Assembly (NCBI RefSeq): GCF_000315445.1 | Contig: NZ_JH992958.1 | Coordinates: 236,834 to 300,833 of the forward strand | Reading direction: 5' to 3' | DNA from: Alloiococcus otitis ATCC 51267 | Lineage (GTDB): Bacteria; Bacillota; Bacilli; Lactobacillales; Carnobacteriaceae_A | DNA length: 64,000 nucleotides | Shown: positions 19,572-28,135 of the stretch, in pieces | How positions within the stretch are numbered: position 1 is the stretch's first letter | Layout: every line of letters begins with the position of its first letter | Program-made: the position numbers and the translations under genes | The notes under the pieces: model-generated | Told to the model about the DNA's origin: nothing | The model's input: only the letters and a program-made list of their open reading frames with translations | Databases searched by the model: none

Positions 19572-19622
19572 TAAGGGGTAAGCCTTTTCCAAGCTAGAAG
19601 TCAGAGTGGGACTTACCCCTTA
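19572..19622 (+). promoter_or_regulatory. 5'-terminal hairpin of the HAD1 transcript
   Basis: TAAGGGGTAAG (19572-19582) pairs perfectly with CTTACCCCTTA (19612-19622) across a 29-nt loop. It begins within a few bases of the predicted transcript start and has no T run, so it is a leader structure rather than a terminator. It could protect the mRNA 5' end or act as a switch; there is no direct evidence for either. Confidence 0.6.
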
Positions 19623-19660
19623 AGAAAAAAATCGACCATTATACAGGAGGAGAGTGTCTT

Positions 19661-21499
19661 ATGATTAAAAATGTTGTTGTTGCTGGAGGAGGCGTCCTCG
19701 GATCACAAATTGCCCTACAAACAGCAGTTAGTGGTTTTAAAGTAACAGTTTATGACATATCTGAAGATAGCTTGCAAGCTTCCAAAGAAAAAATGGAAGG
19801 CTTTATCCCTCGTTACCAAGAAGAATCCAAGAAAGACTTTGGCCGCCAAGCATTAGACCAAGCACTAGCGGACATTATCTTTACCACCGACTTGAAAGAA
19901 GCGGCCCAGGATGCTGACTTGGTTGTAGAATCAATCCCTGAAAACTTTGACATCAAGCATGAATTCTATGAAGAATTATCTAATCTTGCTCAAGAGGACA
20001 CCATTTTTGCAACGAATACTTCTTCCTTCCTCCCATCTGATTTAAAAGAGTTTACTGGACGACCAGATCGTTTTGTGGCTCTTCACTTTGCCAACGAAAT
20101 CTGGAAACGTAACCTAGCCGAAGTCATGCGTACGGATGACACTGACAATGATGTCTATGAAACAATCAAACAATTTGCCCGAGATATCGGCATGGTTCCA
20201 ATCGAGTTGAACTTCGAAAAAGCTGGTTATATTTTAAACTCTTTGCTCATTCCATTATTGAATGCTGCCAAAGAGCTATTAGGTAAAGGTATTGCTAAGC
20301 CGGAAGTTATCGATAAAACTTGGATGAAGGCTGGACGTTTGGCAAGTGGTCCTTTCGGCATCATTGATATGATCGGTTTAGGAACTGAGCTAGAAATTAC
20401 GAAATCGCAATACGAAGAAAGCCATGAAGAATGGCAAAAAAATTACCTGGATGTAATTGAAGAAAAAGTTCAAAGAGGTGAAACCGGTAAAGATAGCGGT
20501 AAAGGATTTTACGAGTATCCAAATCCTGCCTTTGAAGCAGAAAACTTCTTTGACAATCCAGCAGAAATTAAAGACTTAAAACATGACTTTAAAAAAATCA
20601 TGATTGCTGGTGCTGGTGTTTTAGGTTCTCAAATTGCTTACTTGACTGCTGCAGCTGGTTTTGATGCCATCTTATACGATATTAGTGATGAAGCCCTTGA
20701 AAGTGGGAAAGAAAAATTACAGTCAATCGTTCACCAATACTCAGAGGACATGGATGTTCCTGAAGATCAAGCGGTTAAGTACTTGGACCGAATCAGTTTA
20801 ACTAGTGATATCAAAGAAGCTGCTGACGATGTCGACTTAGTTATTGAAGCTGTATCAGAAAATCCTGAAATCAAACGGTCCTTCTATGGTGACTTGGCAG
20901 ATGTTCTCCCAGAAAAAGCTTATATCGCTACCAACACCTCTACCCTCTTGCCAAGTGATTTAGAAGATATGACAGACCGACCAGAAAAATTTGCTGCCCT
21001 TCACTTTGCTAACCGGATTTGGAAACAAAATACTGGTGAGGTCATGCCAGGATCTAAGACAAGTGATGACTTCTTTGATAAATTACAAGCATTTTCTAGA
21101 GATATCCAATTAATGGTCCTACCCCTTCGAAAAGAAAAAGATGGCTATATCCTAAACTCCATCTTAATCCCCCACTTAGTGAGTGCCTTAGACCTCTTAG
21201 CTTCAGGGGCTGCTGATGTGGAGACCATTGATAAAACTTGGATGATATTCAAATATGGTGATGAATCAAAAGCTGGTCCATTCTCTCAAATAGACCGAAT
21301 TGGTTTAGAAACAATGAAAAATATCGTCGAAATCCGAAAAGATAAAGCAGGAAATGAAGAAGAACGCCGATCACTTATCAATATCTTGGACTTACTAGAT
21401 GAAAAAATTGCTAAGAATGAAACAGGTATGGCTGTTGGCAAAGGTTTCTATGAATATCCAAACCCAGCCTATGAAGCTGACGATTTTCTTGAAGAGTAG
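19661..21499 (+). CDS. Double-module 3-hydroxyacyl-CoA dehydrogenase-like protein HAD1
   Basis: This 612-residue protein consists of two complete dehydrogenase modules in tandem. Module 1 (1-305) has Rossmann motif GGGVLG at 9-14 and Asp32, which favours NAD over NADP. Its family catalytic residues are Ser121, His142, Glu154 and Asn193. Module 2 (310-612) repeats this with GAGVLG 317-322, Asp340, Ser427, His448, Glu460 and Asn499. Each module ends in the same GKGFYEYPNPA(F/Y)EA motif, showing head-to-tail duplication. Family enzymes interconvert 3-hydroxyacyl and 3-oxoacyl-CoA, but relatives act on other hydroxy acids. No beta-oxidation partner is nearby, so the substrate is unknown. It is monocistronic, with an ATG after AGGAGGAG. 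Confidence 0.88.
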   Translation: MIKNVVVAGGGVLGSQIALQTAVSGFKVTVYDISEDSLQASKEKMEGFIPRYQEESKKDFGRQALDQALADIIFTTDLKEAAQDADLVVESIPENFDIKHEFYEELSNLAQEDTIFATNTSSFLPSDLKEFTGRPDRFVALHFANEIWKRNLAEVMRTDDTDNDVYETIKQFARDIGMVPIELNFEKAGYILNSLLIPLLNAAKELLGKGIAKPEVIDKTWMKAGRLASGPFGIIDMIGLGTELEITKSQYEESHEEWQKNYLDVIEEKVQRGETGKDSGKGFYEYPNPAFEAENFFDNPAEIKDLKHDFKKIMIAGAGVLGSQIAYLTAAAGFDAILYDISDEALESGKEKLQSIVHQYSEDMDVPEDQAVKYLDRISLTSDIKEAADDVDLVIEAVSENPEIKRSFYGDLADVLPEKAYIATNTSTLLPSDLEDMTDRPEKFAALHFANRIWKQNTGEVMPGSKTSDDFFDKLQAFSRDIQLMVLPLRKEKDGYILNSILIPHLVSALDLLASGAADVETIDKTWMIFKYGDESKAGPFSQIDRIGLETMKNIVEIRKDKAGNEEERRSLINILDLLDEKIAKNETGMAVGKGFYEYPNPAYEADDFLEE

Positions 21500-21534
21500 A
21501 AGGACCTTTTTGGTAGGTGAAAATTAAGGATGCT

Positions 21535-21563
21535 AAAAAGCACCGGTCAACCGGTGCTTTTTT
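21535..21563. terminator. Bidirectional terminator after HAD1
   Basis: AAAAAGCACCGG (21535-21546), a 4-nt loop, then CCGGTGCTTTTTT (21551-21563). It also serves the LysR gene converging from the right. Confidence 0.92.
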
Positions 21564-21588
21564 GTTTATATATTAAGTTTACTGTGTC

Positions 21589-22479
21589 TTAAACTTGCTT
21601 GAGCTGGAGAACTTTTTCCCTGAGGCTTTGGTTAAAGGCTGCTTGGGCTTCGGTCAGTTTTAAGTTTTTATTAATGACCAAGGCTGTGGTAAATTCCGGA
21701 CCCTCTTTGAGGGGGATGGTCACCAAATCAGGTCGGTCGTGGACCAAGACATCATGGATAAGGCCGACTGACAAGCTGGAAGCAATAAGGGAGTGGACGG
21801 ATTGGATTTCCTTGGCAAAGGTAACCTGGGAGGTCTGGATGCCAACCTTGTCCATCCAGTTGGAGACGATTTGGTGGTGGACGTATTTTTCGTCCAGGGT
21901 GACCAAGGAGTAGTTTCGAATTTGGTTGAGAGTCACTTCCCTATTATTGGCTAAAGGGTGGGACTTGGGAACGCAAATGGAGAGAGGTCTTGTATCGATG
22001 GGGTAAATCTCTGCCCAGTCTCCCTCTAGGTCATGGTCTGGTAGGCCGGTGATGGCAGCGGAGACAATCCCGTCTTTCAAGAGCTGGAGCATGTGTTTGG
22101 AACTTTCGTCTTCGACCAATTGGATAGACTGGACAAATTCCGCCATATTGGGCATTAAGCGTGGCAAGAAGTAGCCGGCAATGGTCGGTAAAAAGCCAAA
22201 GTGGATGACATTTTCCTCATTGCTTTTAATTTCGTGTTTGGCCTGGTCCAAGATAGTTAAAATTTGGTCGGCCCGCTCGTATAAAATTTTACCAGTAGGG
22301 GTCAAGGCAAAGCTTTTGGTTGACCGGTCTCTGGTGATCAGCTGGGTTTCAAATTCCTCCTCCAAACGTTTTAAGGCGATAGAAATGGAAGGCTGTGAAA
22401 CGAAAAAGGCCTCAGCTGTCTTGGTAAAGCTTGAGCAATCTGCTAAGTAGCGGTAGTATACTAAATCTTGAATTTTCAT
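21589..22479 (-). CDS. LysR-family transcriptional regulator
   Basis: This 296-residue protein has an N-terminal winged helix-turn-helix (YYRYLADCSSFTKTAEAFFVSQPSISIALKRLEEEFETQLITRD) and a C-terminal effector-binding domain of the periplasmic-binding-protein type (GFLPTIAGYFLPRLMPNMAEF onward). The ATG at 22479 is preferred, with GGAGAAG upstream; an upstream in-frame start would add 15 residues. The gene faces HAD1 tail to tail and stands between HAD1 and the flavoprotein reductase, so either could be a target. Effector and regulon are unknown. Confidence 0.88.
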   Translation of the reverse strand: MKIQDLVYYRYLADCSSFTKTAEAFFVSQPSISIALKRLEEEFETQLITRDRSTKSFALTPTGKILYERADQILTILDQAKHEIKSNEENVIHFGFLPTIAGYFLPRLMPNMAEFVQSIQLVEDESSKHMLQLLKDGIVSAAITGLPDHDLEGDWAEIYPIDTRPLSICVPKSHPLANNREVTLNQIRNYSLVTLDEKYVHHQIVSNWMDKVGIQTSQVTFAKEIQSVHSLIASSLSVGLIHDVLVHDRPDLVTIPLKEGPEFTTALVINKNLKLTEAQAAFNQSLREKVLQLKQV

Positions 22480-22552
22480 AGCAAGAATCTTCTCCAATAT
22501 CCATGTGTCTTCTATTAGGGCCAAAGCCTTTGTGCTAAGCCCTTCAATCTCC

Positions 22553-22591
22553 TTATTACATATTATAATAATAGCATATTTGCCCCTTCAA
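22553..22591 (-). promoter_or_regulatory. LysR promoter with overlapping palindrome
   Basis: On the minus strand, -35 TTGAAG (22586-22591) and -10 TATAAT (22562-22567) are 18 bp apart. TTATTA (22553-22558), 7 bp, TAATAA (22566-22571) is an inverted repeat lying over the -10, a plausible autoregulatory LysR-type site. The rest of 22592-22786 shows nothing further. Confidence 0.5.
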
Positions 22592-22786
22592 TCTCATTTG
22601 ATTTGTTTACTTTTGTAAAATTTTTAGAGTTTTTCTGGTGTAAAAAGTTAGTTCAGCCTTATATAAAAAATTTATTTACAGTAAATGATATGAGGCTCCT
22701 ACTTATTATCCTATTTTTGGCTTTTACTATTTTCTAGAAAAATTCTTTGAATGAAAGTTTATAAGGGAATGTGGAAGAAAATTTCC

Positions 22787-22836
22787 TATAAAAAACGCCA
22801 GAACCATCTTTTGAAATTTGGATGGTTCAAGGCGTT
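22787..22836 (-). terminator. Terminator of the flavoprotein reductase gene
   Basis: AACGCC plus GAACCATC on one arm pair with GATGGTTC plus GGCGTT on the other, with a small bulge. Read on the minus strand the stem is followed by TTTTTTAT. Confidence 0.85.
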
Positions 22837-22855
22837 ATTATTGTATTAATAGAAC

Positions 22856-24385
22856 TTATTTGGTATAGTCAGCTGCCTGTTTGCCAGCTTGACGGCCAAA
22901 GACGATGATGTCAGCTACAGCATTCCCTCCAATACGGTTGGCCCCGTGGACTCCACCAGTTGTTTCTCCAGCGGCGTAGAGGCCAGGTATGACTTGTCCT
23001 TCTGTACTAATAACTTGAGCTAGAGTGTTGATTTCAGCGCCACCCATTGTATGGTGAATACCGGGAGCAATCTGGATCGCAAGAAAGGGTCCTTCATTCA
23101 GTTGATCATCCATAGCAGTTGTTCGATTGAATTCAGGGTCTTCTCCCTGATCTACGGCTTGGTTCCAATCATCTAAGGTGGTTGAAAGTACTTCAGGATC
23201 TATATCAATAGCTTGGGCTAAGTTTTCAATACTATCCCTTTCTACTATTAGATCCATTTCATCATATTGGTCAACTTGACTTGCTCTGTCTCTTAAACCA
23301 GCATCTCCAATAATATAAGCATAGCCATCTTCTTCATTGCTGATTGATTCCGAAACATAATCACGAGTTTCCATCTCATCAACAAAACGTTGGCCTTCTT
23401 GGTTTACTAAGATAGCCCCACTTCCTCTGACAGATTCACTGATTAAATACCCATCTTCTTGGTGGACAGTTGGGTGGACTTGGATTTGATCCATATCTAT
23501 TAAATTACCACCAACATCTTCAATCATTTTTAGGCCATCGCCGGTTGCTCCTTCATGATTAGTTGTGACCAAGTCTTCTAGTTCCGGATCATATTCAGCT
23601 AGCATTTCAAAGTTAGCCCCAAAACCACCAGTAGCTACGATAACAGCTCCTGCTTCAACTTGAACTTGTTCTGTTTGATTAAGATCCACTTCTAGACCAG
23701 TTATTTCTCCATCATCTTCAATCAGGCCATGAACTTGAGAATTCAAAAAGACTGGTATATCTCTTTCGTCAATATTGTGAGAAAGACCTTCAACTAAATA
23801 CTCTCCTACTGCTGAGCCGTCTGTTGGTCGGTGAGCTCTTGGCTGGCTCATACCGCCAGTATAAGATAAGGTATCTAAGGTAATCCCTAAGGAGTCTAGC
23901 CAATCAATAGCATCAGCTGCATTTTCAGTTAAATAGCGAAGTAACTCTTCATCATTTTCTCCATGTCCACCTTCTAAGGATTCTTGGAAAAATAATTCAG
24001 GATCATCCTCAATATCCTGGGCTTCTTGAACTGAAGATCCAGCTGCATTCATCCCCCCTGATGACGCTTTGGTATTACCCCCCACTATTGGCATTTTTTC
24101 AAAAATAGCAACACTACTACCAGCATCATGGGCTTCAATAGCAGCAGCCATGCCTCCTCCGCCAGCACCAACTACAACAACATCAAAGCTATTTTCTAAT
24201 TGATCACTGCTTGCACCTTGAATTATTTCATTTTCTTGACTTGCACTAGAGTCACTATCGCTGACTTGGTTTTCACTCGATTGGTCAGTATTTTCAGTCT
24301 CTTCGTGCTGATTAGGATTGTCTTGTCCACAAGCTGATAACATAACCACACTAAGCAGTGAAGTAAGGAAAGACTTTTTTGACAT
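22856..24385 (-). CDS. Surface lipoprotein flavocytochrome c/fumarate reductase-like flavoprotein
   Basis: This 509-residue FAD enzyme has a lipoprotein signal (MSKKSFLTSLLSVVMLSAC, Cys19) and a Ser/Asp/Glu-rich linker, so it is anchored outside the membrane. The FAD-binding motif is VVVVGAGGGGMAAAIEAHDAG. Fumarate-reductase catalytic landmarks are present: IQVHPTV, SVRGSGAILVNQEGQRFVDE, HHTMGGAEI and ETTGGVHGANRIGGNAVADIIVFG. Relatives with an added FMN-binding domain act as terminal reductases in extracellular electron transfer. That domain is absent here, so the electron donor is unclear. Substrate could be fumarate, urocanate or a similar enoate. It is a single gene with its own terminator. 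Confidence 0.85.
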   Translation of the reverse strand: MSKKSFLTSLLSVVMLSACGQDNPNQHEETENTDQSSENQVSDSDSSASQENEIIQGASSDQLENSFDVVVVGAGGGGMAAAIEAHDAGSSVAIFEKMPIVGGNTKASSGGMNAAGSSVQEAQDIEDDPELFFQESLEGGHGENDEELLRYLTENAADAIDWLDSLGITLDTLSYTGGMSQPRAHRPTDGSAVGEYLVEGLSHNIDERDIPVFLNSQVHGLIEDDGEITGLEVDLNQTEQVQVEAGAVIVATGGFGANFEMLAEYDPELEDLVTTNHEGATGDGLKMIEDVGGNLIDMDQIQVHPTVHQEDGYLISESVRGSGAILVNQEGQRFVDEMETRDYVSESISNEEDGYAYIIGDAGLRDRASQVDQYDEMDLIVERDSIENLAQAIDIDPEVLSTTLDDWNQAVDQGEDPEFNRTTAMDDQLNEGPFLAIQIAPGIHHTMGGAEINTLAQVISTEGQVIPGLYAAGETTGGVHGANRIGGNAVADIIVFGRQAGKQAADYTK

Positions 24386-24715
24386 TTGGAACACCCCATG
24401 TTCATTATTTAACAATAAAAGCATACCATAATGCCAACCCCATATCAATTTTAATTATAAGATTGTTTGACTAATAACAAGTGGTTTTCATAGTGAAAGG
24501 AGATTTTTATGATATCCAGATAGAATTATTTGTAAAAACTAACAACTCCTGACACTAGTATGATATAAATTAGATTAATGTATCTATAAAAAAATTGATG
24601 TTTATAAGCTCTTAGCCAAATGGTAGGATAAACTTGAATGGATGGAAAGGGTTACACTTTACCAGCAGCTTTCCCAACCCTCCGCCATTAATGATAAACA
24701 AAGGAGAGGCTGTTC
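24386..24715. other. Divergent intergenic region, reductase and lactate oxidase
   Basis: This 330-bp AT-rich region must hold two diverging promoters. On the minus strand a TATAAT lies at 24454-24459 with no good -35. For lctO I found no convincing pair. A possible TATAAA occurs at 24664-24669 in complement context only; I would not assign it. Confidence 0.35.
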
Positions 24716-25819
24716 ATGTCTGAGGAATATCAAGCACCAAGACAAGTCAGAGATTTGGAAATTATCAACACTTATGACCTGGAAAAATTTGCCGAAGAGG
24801 TCGTATCCAAGGGAGGTTATGGCTACCTGTCAGGTGGGTCAGGAGACGAATTTACCCTAAGACGAAATATCGAAGTATGGAATAAGAAGGGAATCTTGCC
24901 TCGTCTTTTAGCTGACGTTGAAAAGCCTGAGACAAACACTTCCATCCTAGGTCAGGACCTCAAAGTTCCCTTTATTATGGCTCCTATTGCCGCCCATGGT
25001 CTGGCCCATGAGTCCAAAGAAGCAGGAACCGCTAAGGGGATAGCTGAATTCGGTGGATCGATCATGTCCATTTCTGCTTATTCAGGAGCGAATTTTGACG
25101 AAATAGCAGCAGGCTTAAATGGCAATGCCCGATGGTTCCAGATTTACATGTCCAAAGATGATGAATTAAACAAAAATATTATCGATGAAGCTAAGGCTGA
25201 TGGAGCTTCAGCTATTATCTTAACTGCTGATGCCACTGTGTCGGGTAACAGGGATACAGATGACCGCAACCACTTTGTTTATCCTTTTGGCATGCCCATT
25301 GTGTCTCGCTACTTGAAGGGTGGGGCTAAGAATATGTCACTCAACAATATTTACGGCCAGTCTAAGCAAAAGATATCCGTTCGTGACGTGACCTTCCTAG
25401 CTGATTACTCCAACTTGCCAGTCTTTGTCAAAGGTGTCCAAGCTCCAGAAGATGCCTTAACCGCTATTGATGCGGGAGCTTCTGGTATTTGGGTGTCCAA
25501 CCACGGTGGACGGCAATTGGACGGGGCCCCAGGATCTTTTGAGTCCTTGGAAGGGATTGCCAAGGCTGTATCAGGACGGGTTCCTATTGTTTTTGACTCC
25601 GGTATCCGGCGGGGTGAGCACATCTTCAAGGCCCTAGCTTCCGGAGCTGATATCGTGGCTTTAGGCCGACCAGTCTTGTACGGTTTAGCCCTGGGAGGCT
25701 GGAAAGGGGTCCGGTCTGTTTTCGAATACTTTGAGAGAGACTTGAAACGGGTCATGCAGTTAGCTGGAACCCAGACCATTCAAGATATTAAAGAAAGCCA
25801 ATTAATTGACCTGGACTAG
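24716..25819 (+). CDS. lctO: L-lactate oxidase (FMN alpha-hydroxyacid oxidase)
   Basis: This 367-residue flavin TIM-barrel enzyme oxidises L-lactate with oxygen to pyruvate and hydrogen peroxide. Its sequence tracks the Aerococcus viridans enzyme over nearly its full length, including [71 protein letters not shown] and [20 protein letters not shown]. The catalytic histidine (SNHGGRQ) and the substrate tyrosine (Tyr37) are kept. A strong AAAGGAGAGG ribosome site precedes the ATG. It would supply peroxide and reoxidise lactate under air. A related 2-hydroxyacid oxidase activity cannot be excluded. Confidence 0.93.
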   Translation: MSEEYQAPRQVRDLEIINTYDLEKFAEEVVSKGGYGYLSGGSGDEFTLRRNIEVWNKKGILPRLLADVEKPETNTSILGQDLKVPFIMAPIAAHGLAHESKEAGTAKGIAEFGGSIMSISAYSGANFDEIAAGLNGNARWFQIYMSKDDELNKNIIDEAKADGASAIILTADATVSGNRDTDDRNHFVYPFGMPIVSRYLKGGAKNMSLNNIYGQSKQKISVRDVTFLADYSNLPVFVKGVQAPEDALTAIDAGASGIWVSNHGGRQLDGAPGSFESLEGIAKAVSGRVPIVFDSGIRRGEHIFKALASGADIVALGRPVLYGLALGGWKGVRSVFEYFERDLKRVMQLAGTQTIQDIKESQLIDLD

Positions 25820-25844
25820 GATTAGACAAGTTGGACACAAGAAA

Positions 25845-25877
25845 AAGGCAAGAGAAAGGTATTTCTCTTGCCCTTTT
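25845..25877 (+). terminator. Terminator after lctO
   Basis: GGCAAGAGAAA pairs with TTTCTCTTGCC, flanked by AAAA and a CTTTT tail. It could act in both directions between lctO and ktrA. Confidence 0.85.
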
Positions 25878-25946
25878 CATATGGTTAGTCAAGTTGTCAT
25901 CTAATTTTTGACAGTCTTGGACAATTCTTAGACCTGATTTATGGCA

Positions 25947-26603
25947 TTAATCTAGTCGAAAGTTTTCAATTTCATTGCTGTCTCCAATCACGATCAAGAT
26001 GGTGTTTGGGTTGATGACTTCGTTGGGGTCTACTTGGTAGGTCCGTTTTTGCTTGGCGGAATCCTTCAAACCGATCACATTTAAAGAGAAGTGTTGGCGA
26101 ATTTTTAAGTCAGACAGGGACCGGCCAACCCACTCCTGGGGCGGTTTAAATTCAATAATAGAGGTCTTATCATCTAAGTCAATAATGTCCATGAGTCGGG
26201 GTTTCATAATCTTGCGGGCAACCCGCAAGCCCATTTCGTATTCAGGCCGGATAACCCGGTTGGCACCGAGCTCTTTCATAATCCGCATATAGTCGTGGTT
26301 TTTTGATTTGGCAGTGATATTTTCCACACCCAGCTCTTTTAAGTGCATGATGGCCAAGACACTGGCCTCAAGGGATGAGCCAGCTGCTACAACGACCTGG
26401 TCACACTGCTCGATGGCCACTTCTTTGAGCAGGTCATATTGGGTAAAGTCACCCACAATTCCCTGGCTGATATAAGGGTCAATCCGGTTGACATTTTCCT
26501 CATTGCAGTCAATGGCAATGACATTGTGGTGGTGGCTACCGAGTTCCTTGGCTATAGTGGAACCAAATATGCCTAAACCAAGTACTCCAATTGTTTGGGC
26601 CAT
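25947..26603 (-). CDS. ktrA: Potassium uptake regulatory protein KtrA
   Basis: This 218-residue cytoplasmic RCK protein gates the KtrB channel. The N-terminal Rossmann domain (IGVLGLGIFGSTIAKEL, then acidic AIDCNEENV) binds ATP/ADP or NAD. The C-terminal RCK_C domain (about 140-218) is the part that binds c-di-AMP in Firmicutes. It lies 9 bp after ktrB in the same operon, in the less usual order ktrB-ktrA. GdpP encoded in this window would lower c-di-AMP and so favour uptake. KtrC is an equivalent name. Confidence 0.92.
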   Translation of the reverse strand: MAQTIGVLGLGIFGSTIAKELGSHHHNVIAIDCNEENVNRIDPYISQGIVGDFTQYDLLKEVAIEQCDQVVVAAGSSLEASVLAIMHLKELGVENITAKSKNHDYMRIMKELGANRVIRPEYEMGLRVARKIMKPRLMDIIDLDDKTSIIEFKPPQEWVGRSLSDLKIRQHFSLNVIGLKDSAKQKRTYQVDPNEVINPNTILIVIGDSNEIENFRLD

Positions 26604-26612
26604 TCTAATCTC

Positions 26613-27992
26613 CTATCCTATTAAGACATGTCCTTTAGCGTATTTAACATTTATTTTTTGACGTTTATTAACCTGGAGGGCAGCAAAGAAGGTGATTGGT
26701 CCGATCCGGCCAATAATCATCAAGAGCATCAAAATGGTCTGGCTGATCCGGCTGAGGCTAGCGGTTAAATTGGCCGAAACCCCAACGGTAGCCAGAGCAG
26801 AAATGACTTCAAATACAATGTACTCAAATTTGACTCCCATGTCAAAGATGCTGATTAAAAAGGAAGAAAGTAAGGTCAAGATGACAAACATGATCCCAAT
26901 GACCAAGGCTTTTCTAGCAATATTTTTGCTGATGGAGTGGTGGTGGTAGTTAAGGCTATCTTCCTGGAATATTTCATTTTTAATTAGTAAAATAATAAGC
27001 ATGACACTAGAGGTTTTCACCCCACCAGCTGTTGACCCGGGTGACCCGCCAACAAACATTAAGACGAAGGCGATAATGAAAGAAGGTAGAATCATCTGGG
27101 TATAGTCAATGGTGGAAAAGCCGGCTGTTCGCATAGTAGCCGATTGGAAGAAGCCTACTTGGACTTTATCAACCAAGCTGTAGCTTCCAATGGTTTGGGG
27201 GTTGGACCATTCTGTCAACAAGAAGGCCAGGGTTCCTGACACCAATAAGAAAATAGTTACAGTCAATACCATCCGAGTGTGGACGGAAACTTCTTTAAAG
27301 GGAATCCGATTTTTCCGGAAACGTGATTGGATGGCGGACTTAGCCATGGCCAAAACTTCAAACCAGCCAGAAAAGCCCAAGCCTCCAGCAATAATGAGAA
27401 AGGGAACGACGATGTTGATGATGGGATTATGGGCATAGTTAATTAAACTGGTTGCACCCATGTTATCAAAACCAGCATTGTTAAAGGCTGAGATGGAAGT
27501 GAAAAGGGAATTGAAAATTCCTTTCAGCCAACCAAACTGTGGGACAAAGACAAAAGACAGGATAAAAGCACCGATGGCTTCTAGGGTACTAGTCATTTTA
27601 AGAATCATAATGATAAAGCTAGGAAATTGAGACTGGTCAAAGCGGTTGAGGGATTCAGACAAGAGGACAGTTTGGCTGTGGTTGATCCGGTGGTTAATCC
27701 CGATAAAAATGGCTGCCACCAAAGTTAATAGGCCTAAGCCCCCGGTTTTAATCAGGACCATGCAGACAAATTGACCAAAGGTGTTGTAGGTAAGGTAGAC
27801 CGGTTGGGTATAGAGGCCGGTTACGCATATCATGGATACTGCTGCAAACAAGTGGTCAAAATAGCTGGCTTGGGACTGGTCGGTTTGAGAAATCGGTAGA
27901 TTTAAAAGTAAAGATCCCACTAGGATGATAAATAAAAAACTTAAGACGATTTTAAATGGGGTAGAAAGACGGTGTTTATGTAAGCTTTTCAT
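26613..27992 (-). CDS. ktrB: Potassium transporter channel subunit KtrB
   Basis: This 459-residue integral membrane protein is the ion-conducting subunit of the Ktr sodium-dependent potassium uptake system. It shows the four repeated M1-P-M2 units of the Trk/Ktr/HKT superfamily. Pore-loop regions include AVSMICVTGLYTQPV, SISAFNNAGFDNMG, SATMRTAGFSTIDY and VISALATVGVSANLT, with the selectivity glycines visible. The M2 gate region of unit 3 reads FVGGSPGSTAGGVKTSS. It is the first gene of ktrBA, divergent from trkA, so both potassium systems may share the control region 27993-28135. Confidence 0.93.
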   Translation of the reverse strand: MKSLHKHRLSTPFKIVLSFLFIILVGSLLLNLPISQTDQSQASYFDHLFAAVSMICVTGLYTQPVYLTYNTFGQFVCMVLIKTGGLGLLTLVAAIFIGINHRINHSQTVLLSESLNRFDQSQFPSFIIMILKMTSTLEAIGAFILSFVFVPQFGWLKGIFNSLFTSISAFNNAGFDNMGATSLINYAHNPIINIVVPFLIIAGGLGFSGWFEVLAMAKSAIQSRFRKNRIPFKEVSVHTRMVLTVTIFLLVSGTLAFLLTEWSNPQTIGSYSLVDKVQVGFFQSATMRTAGFSTIDYTQMILPSFIIAFVLMFVGGSPGSTAGGVKTSSVMLIILLIKNEIFQEDSLNYHHHSISKNIARKALVIGIMFVILTLLSSFLISIFDMGVKFEYIVFEVISALATVGVSANLTASLSRISQTILMLLMIIGRIGPITFFAALQVNKRQKINVKYAKGHVLIG

Positions 27993-28055
27993 CGTAGCAT
28001 CTCCTTATAGCATAAGGCGATAATACCTTGATTTTTCGGGAATTACAATAGGTTA

Positions 28056-28084
28056 TTTAAAATTACTTTAATATTTGCTATGAT
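28056..28084 (+). promoter_or_regulatory. Promoter of trkAH
   Basis: Extended -10 TGCTATGAT (-10 at 28079-28084), with TTTAAA 17 bp upstream as a poor -35. It lies between divergent ktrBA and trkAH. Confidence 0.6.
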
Positions 28085-28135
28085 TGGGTCTATATGAGTA
28101 GTCCAGCCAGGTTACTAGAGATAGGAAGGTTACAG

